DNA from: Simmondsia chinensis
Taxonomy: Eukaryota > Streptophyta > Magnoliopsida > Caryophyllales > Simmondsiaceae
Assembly (NCBI GenBank): GCA_018398585.1
Contig: JAGTTD010000007.1
Coordinates: 9,141,320-9,205,319, forward strand
Length of the DNA stretch: 64,000 nucleotides
Direction: 5' to 3'
Shown here: in pieces, positions 34,860 through 46,400 of the stretch
How positions within the stretch are numbered: position 1 is the first letter of the stretch
Layout: the number at the start of each line of letters is the position of its first letter
The notes under the pieces: generated by a model
Databases searched by the model: none
Told to the model about the DNA's origin: nothing
What the model saw: the letters and a program-made list of their open reading frames with translations, nothing else
Translations under genes and position numbers: made by a program

Positions 34860-36230
34860 CACCAAAATTAGGAAGCTTTGCAATTAGCAATAGTTAAAAG
34901 TACATTCTTTTTGCGTGATGCAAAGCAAGTAAAAACAATTACAAGTCAAGAATTGCCCATCCATAAGGGGCAATCCTTTTCAAAACTAGTAAACTTCATC
35001 CTCAATCGTGCTATGTTACACAACATTATAGCATATCCGGAAGACTTCGCTATTCATCATAAATCAAACTATAACTATTAAACTTGGTTACTTATCGCAG
35101 CTTGACAAAATATTTTAATAAAAGAATCCAAAATAAGCCGTATTTCTTATTACGCCTAAGTAACTCACACTCCAACCAACCTTTTGCTAAGCTATCTAAT
35201 ACCACAAATTGATCAACAACTTAATAAGGGCAGCGCAAGGTATTATCTTTATCTTCTTCGCCACCTTCATAATCCTATGCATACAATGGTGCATGTAATC
35301 GGTAATTTCAAATCATGTTATTCAAAATAATGACATATCTGTAAGGCTTCATTACCCATAAGAAACCAAACTGCGATTACACAAATCGGAGGCTCGTAGC
35401 AGCCCGGCAAACTATTTCCAATAGGAAGGTCCAACATAGACTGCACCTGTTACTATGCCTGAGCAACCCACACCTTAACTAACTATTTGTTAGTTAGGCA
35501 CTACTATTGGCCAATAACTTAAGAAATACAATACTAAAGGTCGTTTTTATCTACCTAACTCTAGGCACTTATTAACCACCGACTTAAGATAACGAGTAAC
35601 AAGCTAGTAACATATGAACATATAATAACTCAATAATAAAAAGCCCTTCAGAGCGTGGTAGCTTGAACAAAAAGCTAGGAGTAAGATGAACTAGTTCAAT
35701 ATCCGCAATGACCTACTTCAAGATGGTCTTGGACTTTCCTACAGTCCATTTTAAACTCTTGTCATAGCCTATACAACTTAGCAATAGGTGCTGATTAGCA
35801 ATAAGCATCATGGTAAGAGGATATTGAAGGTTGGTCATTGCTAAGCCACATATTGGATATAAGTGCTTCAAAAATTAACAATAGTCCATATGATGAACCA
35901 CTATTCCTACAATTGTTTATTTGCAACCACTAAACAGAATGCATATCAAGCTCATTAGTTCATAGATGAATGCCGGAGGTAAATCAATGATAGTCAAAGA
36001 CATCCTTTGTGAATGATATACCATATGCTTGATTTACTTCTTACTTGGCATGTAACAGCCCTTAAAGTGTGTTAATTTTAGTAACCTGTCTTTACTTCGA
36101 TATATGTCCTCGAAATGCTTATCATTAGATAAGAATACTACCCTGTGTGGCTTTACTATCTTGATTATGCCTGCTACCTTGACTTACCCAGATATTCTGT
36201 ACATGACACTCAACATTCACCAAGTGTATA
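34860..36230. other. Unique part of the LARD-like interior, no gene recognised
   Basis: This is AT-rich DNA with only short frames and no recognised motif. Confidence 0.45.
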
Positions 36231-36565
36231 TTCATCACCGTGGTCTAGCCTGGTACAATCATTCGCAACGGGTGCAACATTCATCACCATGGTCCGCCCG
36301 GGTGCAACCACCCGCAATGGGTGCAACATTTATCGCCATGGTCCACCCTGGTCCAATCACCCACAACAGGTGCAACATTCATCGCCATGGTCCGCCCTGG
36401 TGCAATCACCCACAACACGTGCAACATTCATCACCATGGTCTGCCCTGATGCAATCACCTGCAACGGGTTCAACATTCATCACCATGGTCCGCCCTGGTG
36501 CAATCACCCAAAACAGGTGCAACATTCATCACCTTGGTCCACCCCGGCGCAATTACCCACAATTG
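36230..36565. repeat. Tandem array of 49-bp units in the LARD-like element
   Basis: About seven units contain caccatggtccgccctggtg and caatcacccacaacaggtgc. Unit starts near 36,242, 36,291, 36,340, 36,389 and 36,438 give the period. Overlapping frames through this block are by-products. Confidence 0.88.
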
Positions 36566-36569
36566 AGTA

Positions 36570-37330
36570 GAACATCCCCTGAGGAACATACTCATCACAT
36601 TAACTACAACACGATATTTTACATACTGTTTACTCAGGCCGTAAATGAGCAACGCATTATATTTGGCACTTTAATCTCGTTTAAAGCAGGCTCCACCTAT
36701 CACCATTATACCAACCGGGTATATGAATTCAACCACCTCTAGCTCTAGCTAGAGGTGTCTTTGTCTATCCAAATAATATAGGATGGATACACCACATTCA
36801 TCGCCTTGTGGGTGTTATTGACCAAATGCAAATATATCTAGTGACTAATCATGATACTTATATCCTTACATGTTTATCACGGAGAGCTTGAGTCGTGATG
36901 GACGCTCACTTATATAAAAGGGCAAAATGCTTAAGTACTCTAAGTTTCAAAAAAGACCATAGAAGCCCGGACTCTTCTAAACATTCTTACACAAAATAAG
37001 AGTTGCGACATAAAACGCTGTACCAATACACACGATTACGCTAAACACCCTATTAAAGTTCATGAGGGGTCATGCGCTCAATTACAAGTCATGATGGCTT
37101 AAACATCCTATTAAGTGTCAAATACCTCATTACACATCTTATTCAGATCGTGCGCTCTATTGATTTAGAGTAAAAATCAAAATACGCATCAACAAAAATT
37201 ATGAAGGGCCAAAACAAAACTGTAAATATCGCCACCACTTAGGAAAACAATGTATAGTAGCAGGCTCAGAACAAGACAGACCTATTACTTCGTAACCGAA
37301 CTTGGAATTACCAAGGTTCGCTCACGAAGT
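36570..37330. other. Unique 3' part of the LARD-like interior, no gene
   Basis: No domain or long frame is present. It ends in the polypurine tract next to the 3' LTR. Confidence 0.45.
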
Positions 37331-37343
37331 AGGGGGACTACTA

Positions 37344-38316
37344 TGCTGGTAAACTATAATTAAGCAGCTTGCTACTGTAGAGGGGCAAGTATGTTATACA
37401 GATAATTATTTGGACAAAAATTAAAGCAAAATAACACTATTTGTCCAGTAGAGACAAAATCAACACTTTTCGCCCAATAGAGGCAAAATCAACACTATTC
37501 GCCCAGTAGGAGCAAAATCAACATTATTCGCCTAGTAGGGATACAAAAAATATATTATTCGCCCAATAGGGATAAAAAATAATATTATTCGCCCAGTAGA
37601 GGTAAAAATAACAGTATTCACCCTATAGGAGCACAATTAACACTATTCGCCCAATAGAGGCAAAATTAACACTATTCGCCCAGTAGAGGCAAAATCAACA
37701 CTATTCGCCCAGTAGAGGAATTCAACACTATTAGCCCAATAGATGCAAAATCAACACTATTCGCCCAGTAGGGATTAAAAAAATATTATTCATCCAATAG
37801 AGGTAAAAATAACATTATTCGCCCAATAGTGGTAAAAAACAACATTATTCGCCCAGTAGGAGGAAAATCAACACAATTCGTCCAGTAGAGATAAAAATCA
37901 ACATTATTGGCCCAGTAGGGGTAAAAATTCACATAATTTGCCCATATAATGACCAAACAAATTAAACTTATCCATCTTCACTTCTTTTAAGATACATTTT
38001 AAAAATAATAAAAAAAAAACTTAATTTGTAAGAAAATGACACTTATCCAAATACTAAAAACATCATCCTACCACTATTAATAGAGAAAAAGGGGGAATGA
38101 AAGAAGGGGAGAAAGAAGGAAGGGATAACGGAGATCTCGATAATCTTTAAGTAGCTTGAGTTTAACTTCATCCCAAACACCTACTAAACAGCACAAACAG
38201 GGAATATCAAGTCCAGCGTGCAGCTAGAGCTTGAGTTCAGCTCATCCTAACAAACCACACCTCATACAGAACTTTAAAATGATAAATAAGTACACTAACC
38301 AAATTCATCACAAACA
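37344..38316 (+). repeat. 3' LTR of the LARD-like element
   Basis: The 973-bp LTR includes the 29-31-bp minisatellite at about 37,430-37,960, and ends catcacaaaca before the duplication ttgtt. Confidence 0.9.
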
Positions 38317-38321
38317 TTGTT

Positions 38322-38764
38322 CATCGCTATTTTCCCTCTTTTCTTCTTGACTAATATAACGTCTTACGTCTAGGCTCTTTATATTATGTCTAAAGTTCAG
38401 ATCCATAGATTTAATGTAATGATCAAAAAAAAGGATTCATTGATTTAAGGACTTAGTTACACCAATTACAGAAAAACCTCCCAGATATAAAACTTGGTTG
38501 AAAAACAATTCAAGTTTATAAAGCTCACCAAGTTTAGCCCAGATTTTTGTAGTAGATTTCCTCAAAAGGAAGAAGCAAAATAGAATCACCAGACAAATAA
38601 CAAGATAATCATGAGCCTTAGTATCGTTACTACCTTTTCCTTCTCAAAAAGATGTGGTGGTTGGAGTTCTGGCAGAAGAAGTGCAATATCAACTCCTTGC
38701 TTGCCCAGAGCAACCTTCGTCTTATCCCTCAAAAGTACAAAACATTTTTAGCAAGATTCTTAAT
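38322..38764 (-). pseudogene. Gag fragment of the copia element, upstream of the LARD-like insert
   Basis: Minus-strand reading includes TTKIWAKLGELYKLEL near 38,555-38,505, like the copia gag segment that precedes KSLxNRLYLKQ. At the insertion edge it reads QEEKRENSDEQDIRTYSK across the insertion point into 29,079, confirming that the two halves were one frame. The N-terminal part of gag is short or degraded. Confidence 0.75.
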
Positions 38765-39595
38765 TGTTGTGCCTTTCGTTATGGTTTAGTAAGATTCTTA
38801 CAATCGATAAATATTACATGCAAGAAAGAAAGATTACAAGATAAATCACAAACAAAACAAGAACACCAAAATATAACATGGTTTAGACCCCAAAAAGATG
38901 GTGTTAATCAACGCCTCCCTATTTCTAGATAAGTCTATCCACTACTATGATTATATTACAAGTTACAAACTCAGAACCAAACGCAAGAACAAATTACAAA
39001 CCAACCCTAGGCATCCAAGACATAAACCTTACACAATGAACCTCTGGATGTATGCCGTACACTCACCACAACCACAATCTTTACTCTAGAAATGGGATGG
39101 CAGCTAGGGTTAGAGTTTTGGGGAGAACAACAGAGGAGAAAAGCAGGGAAGCAAGAAAGAGAGAACCAAAAAAATGAAACGACATTTTCTCTCTCTAAAA
39201 TCTCCCTTTTATACTCGTTAAGCCTCAATCCCAAATCAACCTATAGCACCATCTCAGTTATTGATTACTTTGCATCTAATGATCCAGATTCTACAAAAGA
39301 AACACAATCTCTACTGTTGTGAGCATGACACGCATCCGAGGGAGGTAGTAGGAGATCGTGACGCGTGTCCTAGGCCGTTAGAGGTTTAAGCTTCTCGAGG
39401 CGGTGTAGGCAGCGCTGTCATTGGCATGGGCAAGTAATAATTTGTGCTAGACAGGAGCAAAACGGACAATGATCATAATGCCAAAAGTTCCAAAATCATA
39501 ACAAAGTAGCCCTTCTCCACTTATGTTCTACTTTGTGTTTTGGGACTTATAACCATATTATCTAATATAGTATATATAGGAACCAATAATCAACA
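38765..39595 (-). repeat. 5' LTR of the nested-host copia element
   Basis: The 831-bp LTR pairs with 22,294-23,237 over most of its length, with a deletion of about 100 bp relative to it. Confidence 0.88.
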
Positions 39596-39799
39596 TAAAT
39601 AAAATAATTTAGCTAAGGACATTGTTTTTTTTTTTTTTTTTGGTTTGATCAACAGCTAAATGGCATGTTTGTTTTGAAGAGAATGAGGGTTATCAAGAAC
39701 TTCTCAAAGGTATGTTTGGTTTTGTGTTAAAAAATGAGGAAAAATTTTTAATCGTGTAATTGTTAATGAAATAACCATTACCCCATGAAAATTTTTGAA

Positions 39800-40255
39800 T
39801 TGAAATTAATTAACAAAAAATCCCCAAGTTTTTCTCTTTGTAATAAAAAGGCTCATTTCTAACGTGATGACATTATTTTCAGTCAATTAAACCAATGTGG
39901 CAACTAACTTTTTTTTATTAATGCTAGAGTAAAATAACAAAATTACTCCTTAATATTCTTATTTTTACTTAATAAGCATAAAATTTGAAATGTTGTATTA
40001 TACAAAAACTATTTATTTTCGCTTAATTTGTTTAAAAATATGATTATCGAAAGGTATTTTTTTCATTTATTGTAACATTAATAAAAAAAATTAGTTGTCA
40101 TGTCAGCTCTATTGATGAAAAATGACATCATCACGTTAGAGATAGACCTTTTTATTAAAACGACAAAAACTTAGGGGCATTTTTATTAATTCAAAGAGAT
40201 CAGGGTCCTCTTTATTATTTTCAAAAATATCAAGATACTAAAATATATATAACTC
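39800..40255. mobile_element. MITE-like element with long inverted arms
   Basis: The left arm has taataaaaaggctcatttct, aacgtgatga and ccaatgtggcaact. The right arm, reverse complemented, has taataaaaaggtctatctct, aacgtgatga and agctgacatgacaact. The arms are about 130 bp and the middle is AT-rich. The related copy is at 15,885-16,240. No coding frame was found. Confidence 0.65.
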
Positions 40256-40370
40256 AAAAAAATTTCATTCACAGTTGTGCAACTTTTAAAGTGGTAATCA
40301 TTATCCCAAAAAATTAATGTACAATAAGTTAAATTTTTTCTTATGTCATTTTTATTTTTTATTTTAAAAT

Positions 40371-40944
40371 AGAGAAATTATCACATAGGTACCCTAAGGT
40401 TTGGCTGTTTATCACCTAGGTATCCTAATATTTCAATATATACAATGAGGTTCCCTAAGGTTTGAAAATTTTATCAATTAGGTACCCTATGTTGGAATTT
40501 GATGAGATTTTGTGAGAATTAGAGCAATTTTATACAAAATATGATAATGTAGTATATAACTACGACAATATATACAAGTCATTTCAATATTTTAGACAAA
40601 AATTCAACGAATTACAATGAAAATGTTCTTTTAGTTTGGATGCAAACTACCGTTATAGTGCCGGAATCATGTGTCATATCAGCATTTTTGGTAAAATGTC
40701 ATCAATTCTAATGAATATACTTATGTATTATCGGACTCATATTTTACTTTAACATTTTTCAACGAAAATCTATTAAATTTTGGAAGAAGAAGTACCTGAT
40801 TAATAAAATTTTAAAACTTCAGGGTACCTAAGTAAAAAAAAAAAAAAAAAAAATTTAACCTCAAGGTACCCTGTTGTATATTTTAAAATGTTGGGCACCT
40901 GGATGATAAATGATCAAACCTCAGGATACCTGAGTGAGAATTTA
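40371..40944. mobile_element. Fold-back element with arms of tandem subrepeats
   Basis: The left arm (40,371-40,510) carries three units with ataggtaccctaaggtttg, cacctaggtatcctaatatt and attaggtaccctatgttgg. The right arm (40,790-40,944) carries inverted equivalents: aaacttcagggtacctaagt, cctcaaggtaccctgttg and caaacctcaggatacctgag. The flanking AT-rich sequence (tttaaaata on the left, tttaaataa on the right) could be an imperfect 9-bp duplication. The same family is at 61,155-61,705. No ORF was found. Confidence 0.65.
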
Positions 40945-40949
40945 CCTTT

Positions 40950-41553
40950 AAATAAAATTTGAATTTCAAATACTTTTTTATTTAATTTTATTTTTTTAAT
41001 TTCAAAATGACTTGAATAAAAGTAAAAACTCTTAAAATATAATTTTTAAATTTTGATTTATTAACAAAATTTAAAAATAAATTCAAAATCTGATATTAAA
41101 TTTTTTGAATTTTAGTTAAGCCTTTTGAGACCCCCAACCCCTTGTGACAAATTTAGATGGGTCAAATTGCATCTAAATTCTTGATGTGTAATTCATTACA
41201 CTAATAATGCAAGCAATTGCATTTATTATTTTTGAAAAAAAAGTGTTTAGCGCAATTAATTACACAAAATTGTGCATCAATATTCTCAAAATAATGTATA
41301 TGCTTCGGAGTAGCCCTTATGTCAAATTGGTTGACATAACTAATTTGGAAAAAAGGGTTCTAAATGCTTTTAGAAACATGCATTCATCAAACTCAGATCG
41401 TTTGAACCCTTGTCGTTTTCTTTAATAAGTAGTTTTTTAAATTTGAAATATGTAATGAAAGTATAGACATTTGACCAATAACAAGCGAATATGTAAAGAG
41501 CACCATCTTTTAGATTTCTCCCCAATTGTTAAGTCATAATACAAGGAGAAATT

Positions 41554-41617
<64 letters not shown>

Positions 41618-43340
41618 AATGGTTCTATTCATAAAGCACGTTTGAAAGCTTGGTCGCGCAATGATTACCATAAAATACTCTACTTTATATTACATTTTTC
41701 ATTTGTTTACCATTATATTACAAATATATTTCATCAAAAACCTTGTTAAAAAAAACCTCGTCGGATGAAAATTTAGTTGGAAAAAAGAGTACAGTACTCG
41801 GTACAAAAACTTTATTCACATGAATACAAATTTTAATAATCACGTTAGATTCTTAAGTTCAAGAGGCCCAATATTGTGAACATACTTCTTAAAAATTATA
41901 GTCAACAGCACCTTAGTAGACAAGTATGCTATACTATCACTCAATATCTTGGCCAATTAATATGACAATTTGTGAAGCTGGTGAGGATGGAAAAACTTGG
42001 GTGATATATGCTTGGCCCCATCAACTTTCAAATCCTTCTCTAATCGAGCCAATACATGTCACATTATCTTTATATAATATTGTTGATTTATCATTGATTA
42101 AAGATCAACCTAATTTTTTTTGATATGCTAAATCATAGATCTTTAACCATATGCCATCTCAACTTGCTTCATGAGTAGTAAAAATTTTAGAATGATTTGA
42201 CAAAGTAGTCATTATTAGTCTTGCAGTATGTAATATACTGGGTCCTTGGGCAATTTTGTTTTCAGTAAGTAACTAACAATTAGCTGCAGACGTTTTATCA
42301 AAGATTCTACAAGACTGTTTTACACAAGTATGAGCCACAAGATGATCAACTATAATTCCAATTCACATAATAATTGTTAAATGTTTGAAATGTAGTCAAA
42401 AGGTCTGGAGTTTGATTCCCCACTTAAACCTCTCCTTGAGAAATTCTTAACTTAACTGGCTCATGCGGTGTGTGGATCACCGCATGGGTTAGGGCTTACC
42501 GGGTAATGGGTTCCTTTTTAGCAAAATGTTTGAGATATAAACTCCCCAGCATTGTAATATTAAAATCTAGCAAGAGCCAGATGACAACAATTTTCGAATT
42601 GGATAATCACATCTCATGGTTGCATAAAGCGGAAGTGAAAACGAAAGCAGACAATCACGTAAACTTGTAAGGTTGGAAGGATGAACGAAACGCTCATGTT
42701 ACCAACCATATACAAGAATGATCTCTAAAACGTCATTAATTGAGTTGCTAAACCCTAAATATTAAAACTAAGTCAATGTTAAACAATGACGAAGAAAGTT
42801 TTAATACTCAAACGAATAAGTTCAAGAAAACTGACTCCAACATATCCACGCAATTTAATCATTCTTTAAACCGAATGATATAATTAGCTAGCAAATTATG
42901 TAATAAGTATCTCTTATCAAAATATTCCCCGATTGTTTGAATCGTACTTCCGTTGAGTTTTATACACGTTGGAGAACCATAACTTATTTTGAAATGTCAA
43001 ATCCCGTTCTTAAGCATGAAATGTTAGCATCTCAAGAGGTTCTTGAAACTATGAATCATCCATGCGCACAATGAGTCATCTAATAGGGACTAAATTATCA
43101 TAACAATAACAATCATCAAAGCTCTGTATTTCGTTAAGCTTAAAACAAGAAACAACTTTATCATACCTGAAGAAAAGAAAAGCTTCAGGATGACACTGTT
43201 GAGTTCTAACGAAGCTGGATTGAGAAAGTATCCCACATCTAAAGGTAATGAACATACACTCATGACATGACAGCAATAACCGAAAAAAAGAGACTGAAAC
43301 TGCGAGTAATGTTAGTGTCGAAGAACTCAAACTCTAAACT
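40950..43340. other. AT-rich DNA downstream of LSM3, no second gene seen
   Basis: Only short frames are present. It contains a poly(A) tract followed by (GA)n (41,561-41,614) and the LSM3 3' flank nearest 43,340. Near 42,395 a few bases resemble a tRNA B box, which is not enough for a tRNA or SINE call. Confidence 0.4.
41561..41614. repeat. Poly(A) tract and (GA)n microsatellite
   Basis: 27 A bases are followed by about 13 GA units. Confidence 0.9.
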
Positions 43341-43421
43341 TTAAGCAGTCCGCAGTGGAGGGGATACCAATATAACACCATCTCCTCTTACAAACAGAAA
43401 TGGAACCGTGCGTCTTGTAGT
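43341..43421 (-). CDS. LSM3: LSM3 exon 3
   Basis: 27 codons including the TAA stop, starting TTRRTVPF after the acceptor ttgttccag. It contains the Sm2 motif, whose strands pair with the neighbouring subunit of the ring. Confidence 0.96.
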   Translation of the reverse strand, partial: TTRRTVPFLFVRGDGVILVSPPLRTA

Positions 43422-46400
43422 CTGGAACAAACAAAAAACATGTGAATAATCAAGGGTAATGTTATTACCAGGGCAAAATTGTTAGACAAGTGAAATCGTT
43501 TTTTCCAAGGCAATTTTGTAGCTCCCATTTTTTGTAAATTACAGCATTCCCCTAGTAATGACAATTTTTACCCCACCATTGACTATCATAGTTTAGTTAA
43601 TGAAGAAATACAATGGTTAATGCAATCCAAAGGTCAGTCCAAATGCTTTTTTTTTTTTTTTTTTGGGGTGGTAGCCTGGTACGTAAGTGAGGTTTGGGGA
43701 TTTCAAGTGTTGGACATTTCGTCTTAGGGTATCAACCTTAACCACTAAGGCTCTGTTGAAGAAAATCAAATTCTAGGAATTGGTTTTTCACCTTTTCCGT
43801 TGCTTGGCGCACATTCCTTAATGGAAAAGTTTTTCCAAAAGAAAAGATTAATTTATTTAGCTTTACTTATCACGTATGTTGCATTATTACTTATGTTTAA
43901 TGATTGGTAGAAGACGCTTTCTATTAAACCAAACAAAGAAACATTATAAGGTAGACACATATTTTCGGTTGAAAAAACAATGGAAACCTCACGTGAATTT
44001 TGATTTTCCTTGGAAAAGCTTTGTCAAAGGAAAACACTTTGAAATGGAAGAGGACTTCTGTTGAACCAAATGAAGCCTAAATTAAGGCTTCGTATGATCA
44101 ACTGTATTTGATTCCTAAAGCATCCAACGATCTAAAGTTCCCCAAACAGAGTCGTAAAACCAAATGAAAAGGCATTTATTTATAATAGCTGCTATGTAAC
44201 AATCTTCTTTTTTTCCCCCTTTTAAGCAAAGACGAGATAGCATAGTGGGAGTCACTTCATCCTCCAAAATAGCCGTTTGAAGCCTATTTCTCCCCTCCCC
44301 TATGTGTCATTTACCTTCTTAGAAGAACATAAACATGTACCGATTTCTATGTTATCCACTACATGACTGGTTGGCACACGATTTACTAATTAAAACATGC
44401 TTAAAAATGTATTTACATATTACAAACTGTCAAAAAAGGATTAAACTGAACAATGCTATGGTTATAAATACTTAAGTCTTAAATGCCATGCTACGACACG
44501 TTAAGCATATCGCAACATAGCACCAAAACTGCATTGCAACCTTCAACTACAATTTGATTCATGATATAGACAGCAAAGCCTAGATCCAAGTGTAAAACTA
44601 ACAAAATATATGGGCTACTAAGCAAGTGGATAGATGCTGTGCAAGAAATCCTGTGAAGAAGGCTATCCTAAAGCTTGGCAATAAGGTGGGGGCTGTGATC
44701 ATTCACGGGTACAAGAACTGCAGTACAGGTGCCTTGTGTTTTGAAGAAACAAATGAATGAAAAAACTGCGTACCCTAACAATCTCTTCATATGTCTCGTC
44801 ATCAATTTCCACTGTTGTGACAATCTCCTCAACATCACCAAGAATCATATTAAGATGCTGATCATAAGCCTGCAAAACAAGATACCCACCAGACGTCCAC
44901 ATCAGTTGAGTAAAAGAAGCAAAGGCTTAACTATGATCCAGCTGATGTAAACGCAATTCACATTGACAGTAGTCCAAGATAGCTCTAATTCCCCCTCCCC
45001 AACTCTTTACGATAAAAGAGAAATCATGTTACTGCTGAAATGGATAATAAACACTCAAAACAGTTATTCTACTATATAAATGGTCTTATAATAGACACCA
45101 TTCACAAAAGAAACTCACATGTTACTATTGTCAGGAGCTAAATACTTTCTGTCACATTTAGTATGTAATAAATCAAGAATGAAGAAAGATAATTACAAGA
45201 ACATCTGGACCACAACAGTTAGATTCCACAAACTTATCTTCATTTTGTAAGTTTTTAGTTGGCATTTTGTTTTCTGATGACTCTAATCAAGTCGGGTTGT
45301 GTTTCCAGTACAGAGATGTCTTTGGATGATAAATCCCTTCTCCAAGATTAAAGAGAAAAGGGTAAGAGGACGAAGAGACAGATTGGAATAATTCATGACA
45401 AAACTGAAGGATGCTGGAACTTTTTGGGTTTCGGCATCACAGCAGAGGACATTATAATAGCTTTTAAAAATCATGGTTGAAATTTTTAATATTTATCCAT
45501 CAACAAGAAGCCTGAAGCGGCAACTCCCTAATTTGTGACAAACTATCTCAATTATGTACACCCACTCATCAAAAAGTTGCACTTCCAATTCCCAGTGTTC
45601 TAGAGATAAGGGTATACAATCTAGAAATTCAAATTTGAAATGACACGAGTCAAGGATGAGATATAGAACCAAGCTTTTTTTTTTTTTACGAGGTCTCATT
45701 CTTAACAAGGTTACTACTCATGATTGCTTGCGGAAATGGAGACCTTATAAGGATCTCTCAATCAGCATTTGTCAATTGCATCACAAGCTTTCAGAATGAG
45801 AGGACACATGTTCATCTTCTTTTATTTGTGGTTCATGTTGCAAACTATTGCATGAGAGTCTCTATGCAACAAGAAAAGTGCTCTTTTGATTCAATTCAAC
45901 GGATTACAATAAGGGTGGCACTTCTTTGGTGTATTTGGTTTGAAAGAAACAACAGAATTTTCAAGGACCAATATATGCCGGTGAACTTCCAGTAGGATAA
46001 GTTTATCTTTTTAAGCTTTCAATGTGCAAAAGTTTCGGAGGCTTTCTCATTACAACTTTAAGTGACAATCAAGAAATTAGAGGACTTTCTGTACTCGTTC
46101 ATATTTGCATTTCATTTTATCTATTGACGACCTTTTGTGTTGAATGTATTATACATCTCCCTTTTAACACTATTTCTTTCCTTATGAGGAAAGGATGAGA
46201 TATGAAAATTATGCCATTATGAATTTCTTTCAACCGATTAAATGGACTTTGTGATGTAGCACAAACGAGAAAACTAAAAGATTTCACACTCAATTCTCAA
46301 ATTTTGGATTTAATTTTATTCAAAGATATTTCCATAAAATACATAACGGTTCTATTTATAGAGTAGGAACCTTGAACCAGAAAAGATAAAGAAGTATAAT

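Larger units (their letters stand above)
29080..38316 (+). mobile_element. LARD-like large non-coding LTR element in copia gag
   Basis: The LTRs are 29,080-30,068 (989 bp) and 37,344-38,316 (973 bp), starting tg(t/c)tggta and ending aaaca. A perfect 5-bp duplication ttgtt lies at 29,075-29,079 and 38,317-38,321. The primer site TGGCGCCGTCTGTGGGAA follows at 30,072; its first bases match the tRNA-Asp end, as in Tat/Athila-type gypsy elements. A purine tract with agggggacta precedes the 3' LTR (about 37,328-37,343). The 7.3-kb interior has no gag or pol motif. It carries three tandem arrays, and the LTRs carry a fourth. This fits a large retrotransposon derivative mobilised by gypsy enzymes. 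Confidence 0.88.
22294..39595 (-). mobile_element. Ty1/copia retrotransposon expanded by two nested insertions
   Basis: The LTRs lie at 22,294-23,237 (3') and 38,765-39,595 (5'). The plus-strand ends are tgttgtgcct and ataatcaaca or ataatcatca, that is TG...CA on the minus strand. Flanks ttaat (22,289-22,293) and taaat (39,596-39,600) match at 4 of 5. The minus-strand order is gag, zinc knuckle, protease, integrase, RT, RNase H, which is copia order. A 9.2-kb LARD-like element splits gag and a 2.2-kb retroposon splits integrase. Without them and their target duplications the element is about 5.8 kb, an ordinary copia length. Many stops show it is dead. I did not find a clear primer site next to the 5' LTR. 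Confidence 0.88.

Noticed and set aside
36104..36742. 212-codon plus-strand ORF
   Set aside because: Most of it is the 49-bp tandem array, and a second frame through the same array is open as well.
42385..42470. tRNA- or SINE-like B box (ggtctggagtttgattcccc)
   Set aside because: There is no matching A box at the right distance, no cloverleaf, and no tail or target duplication.
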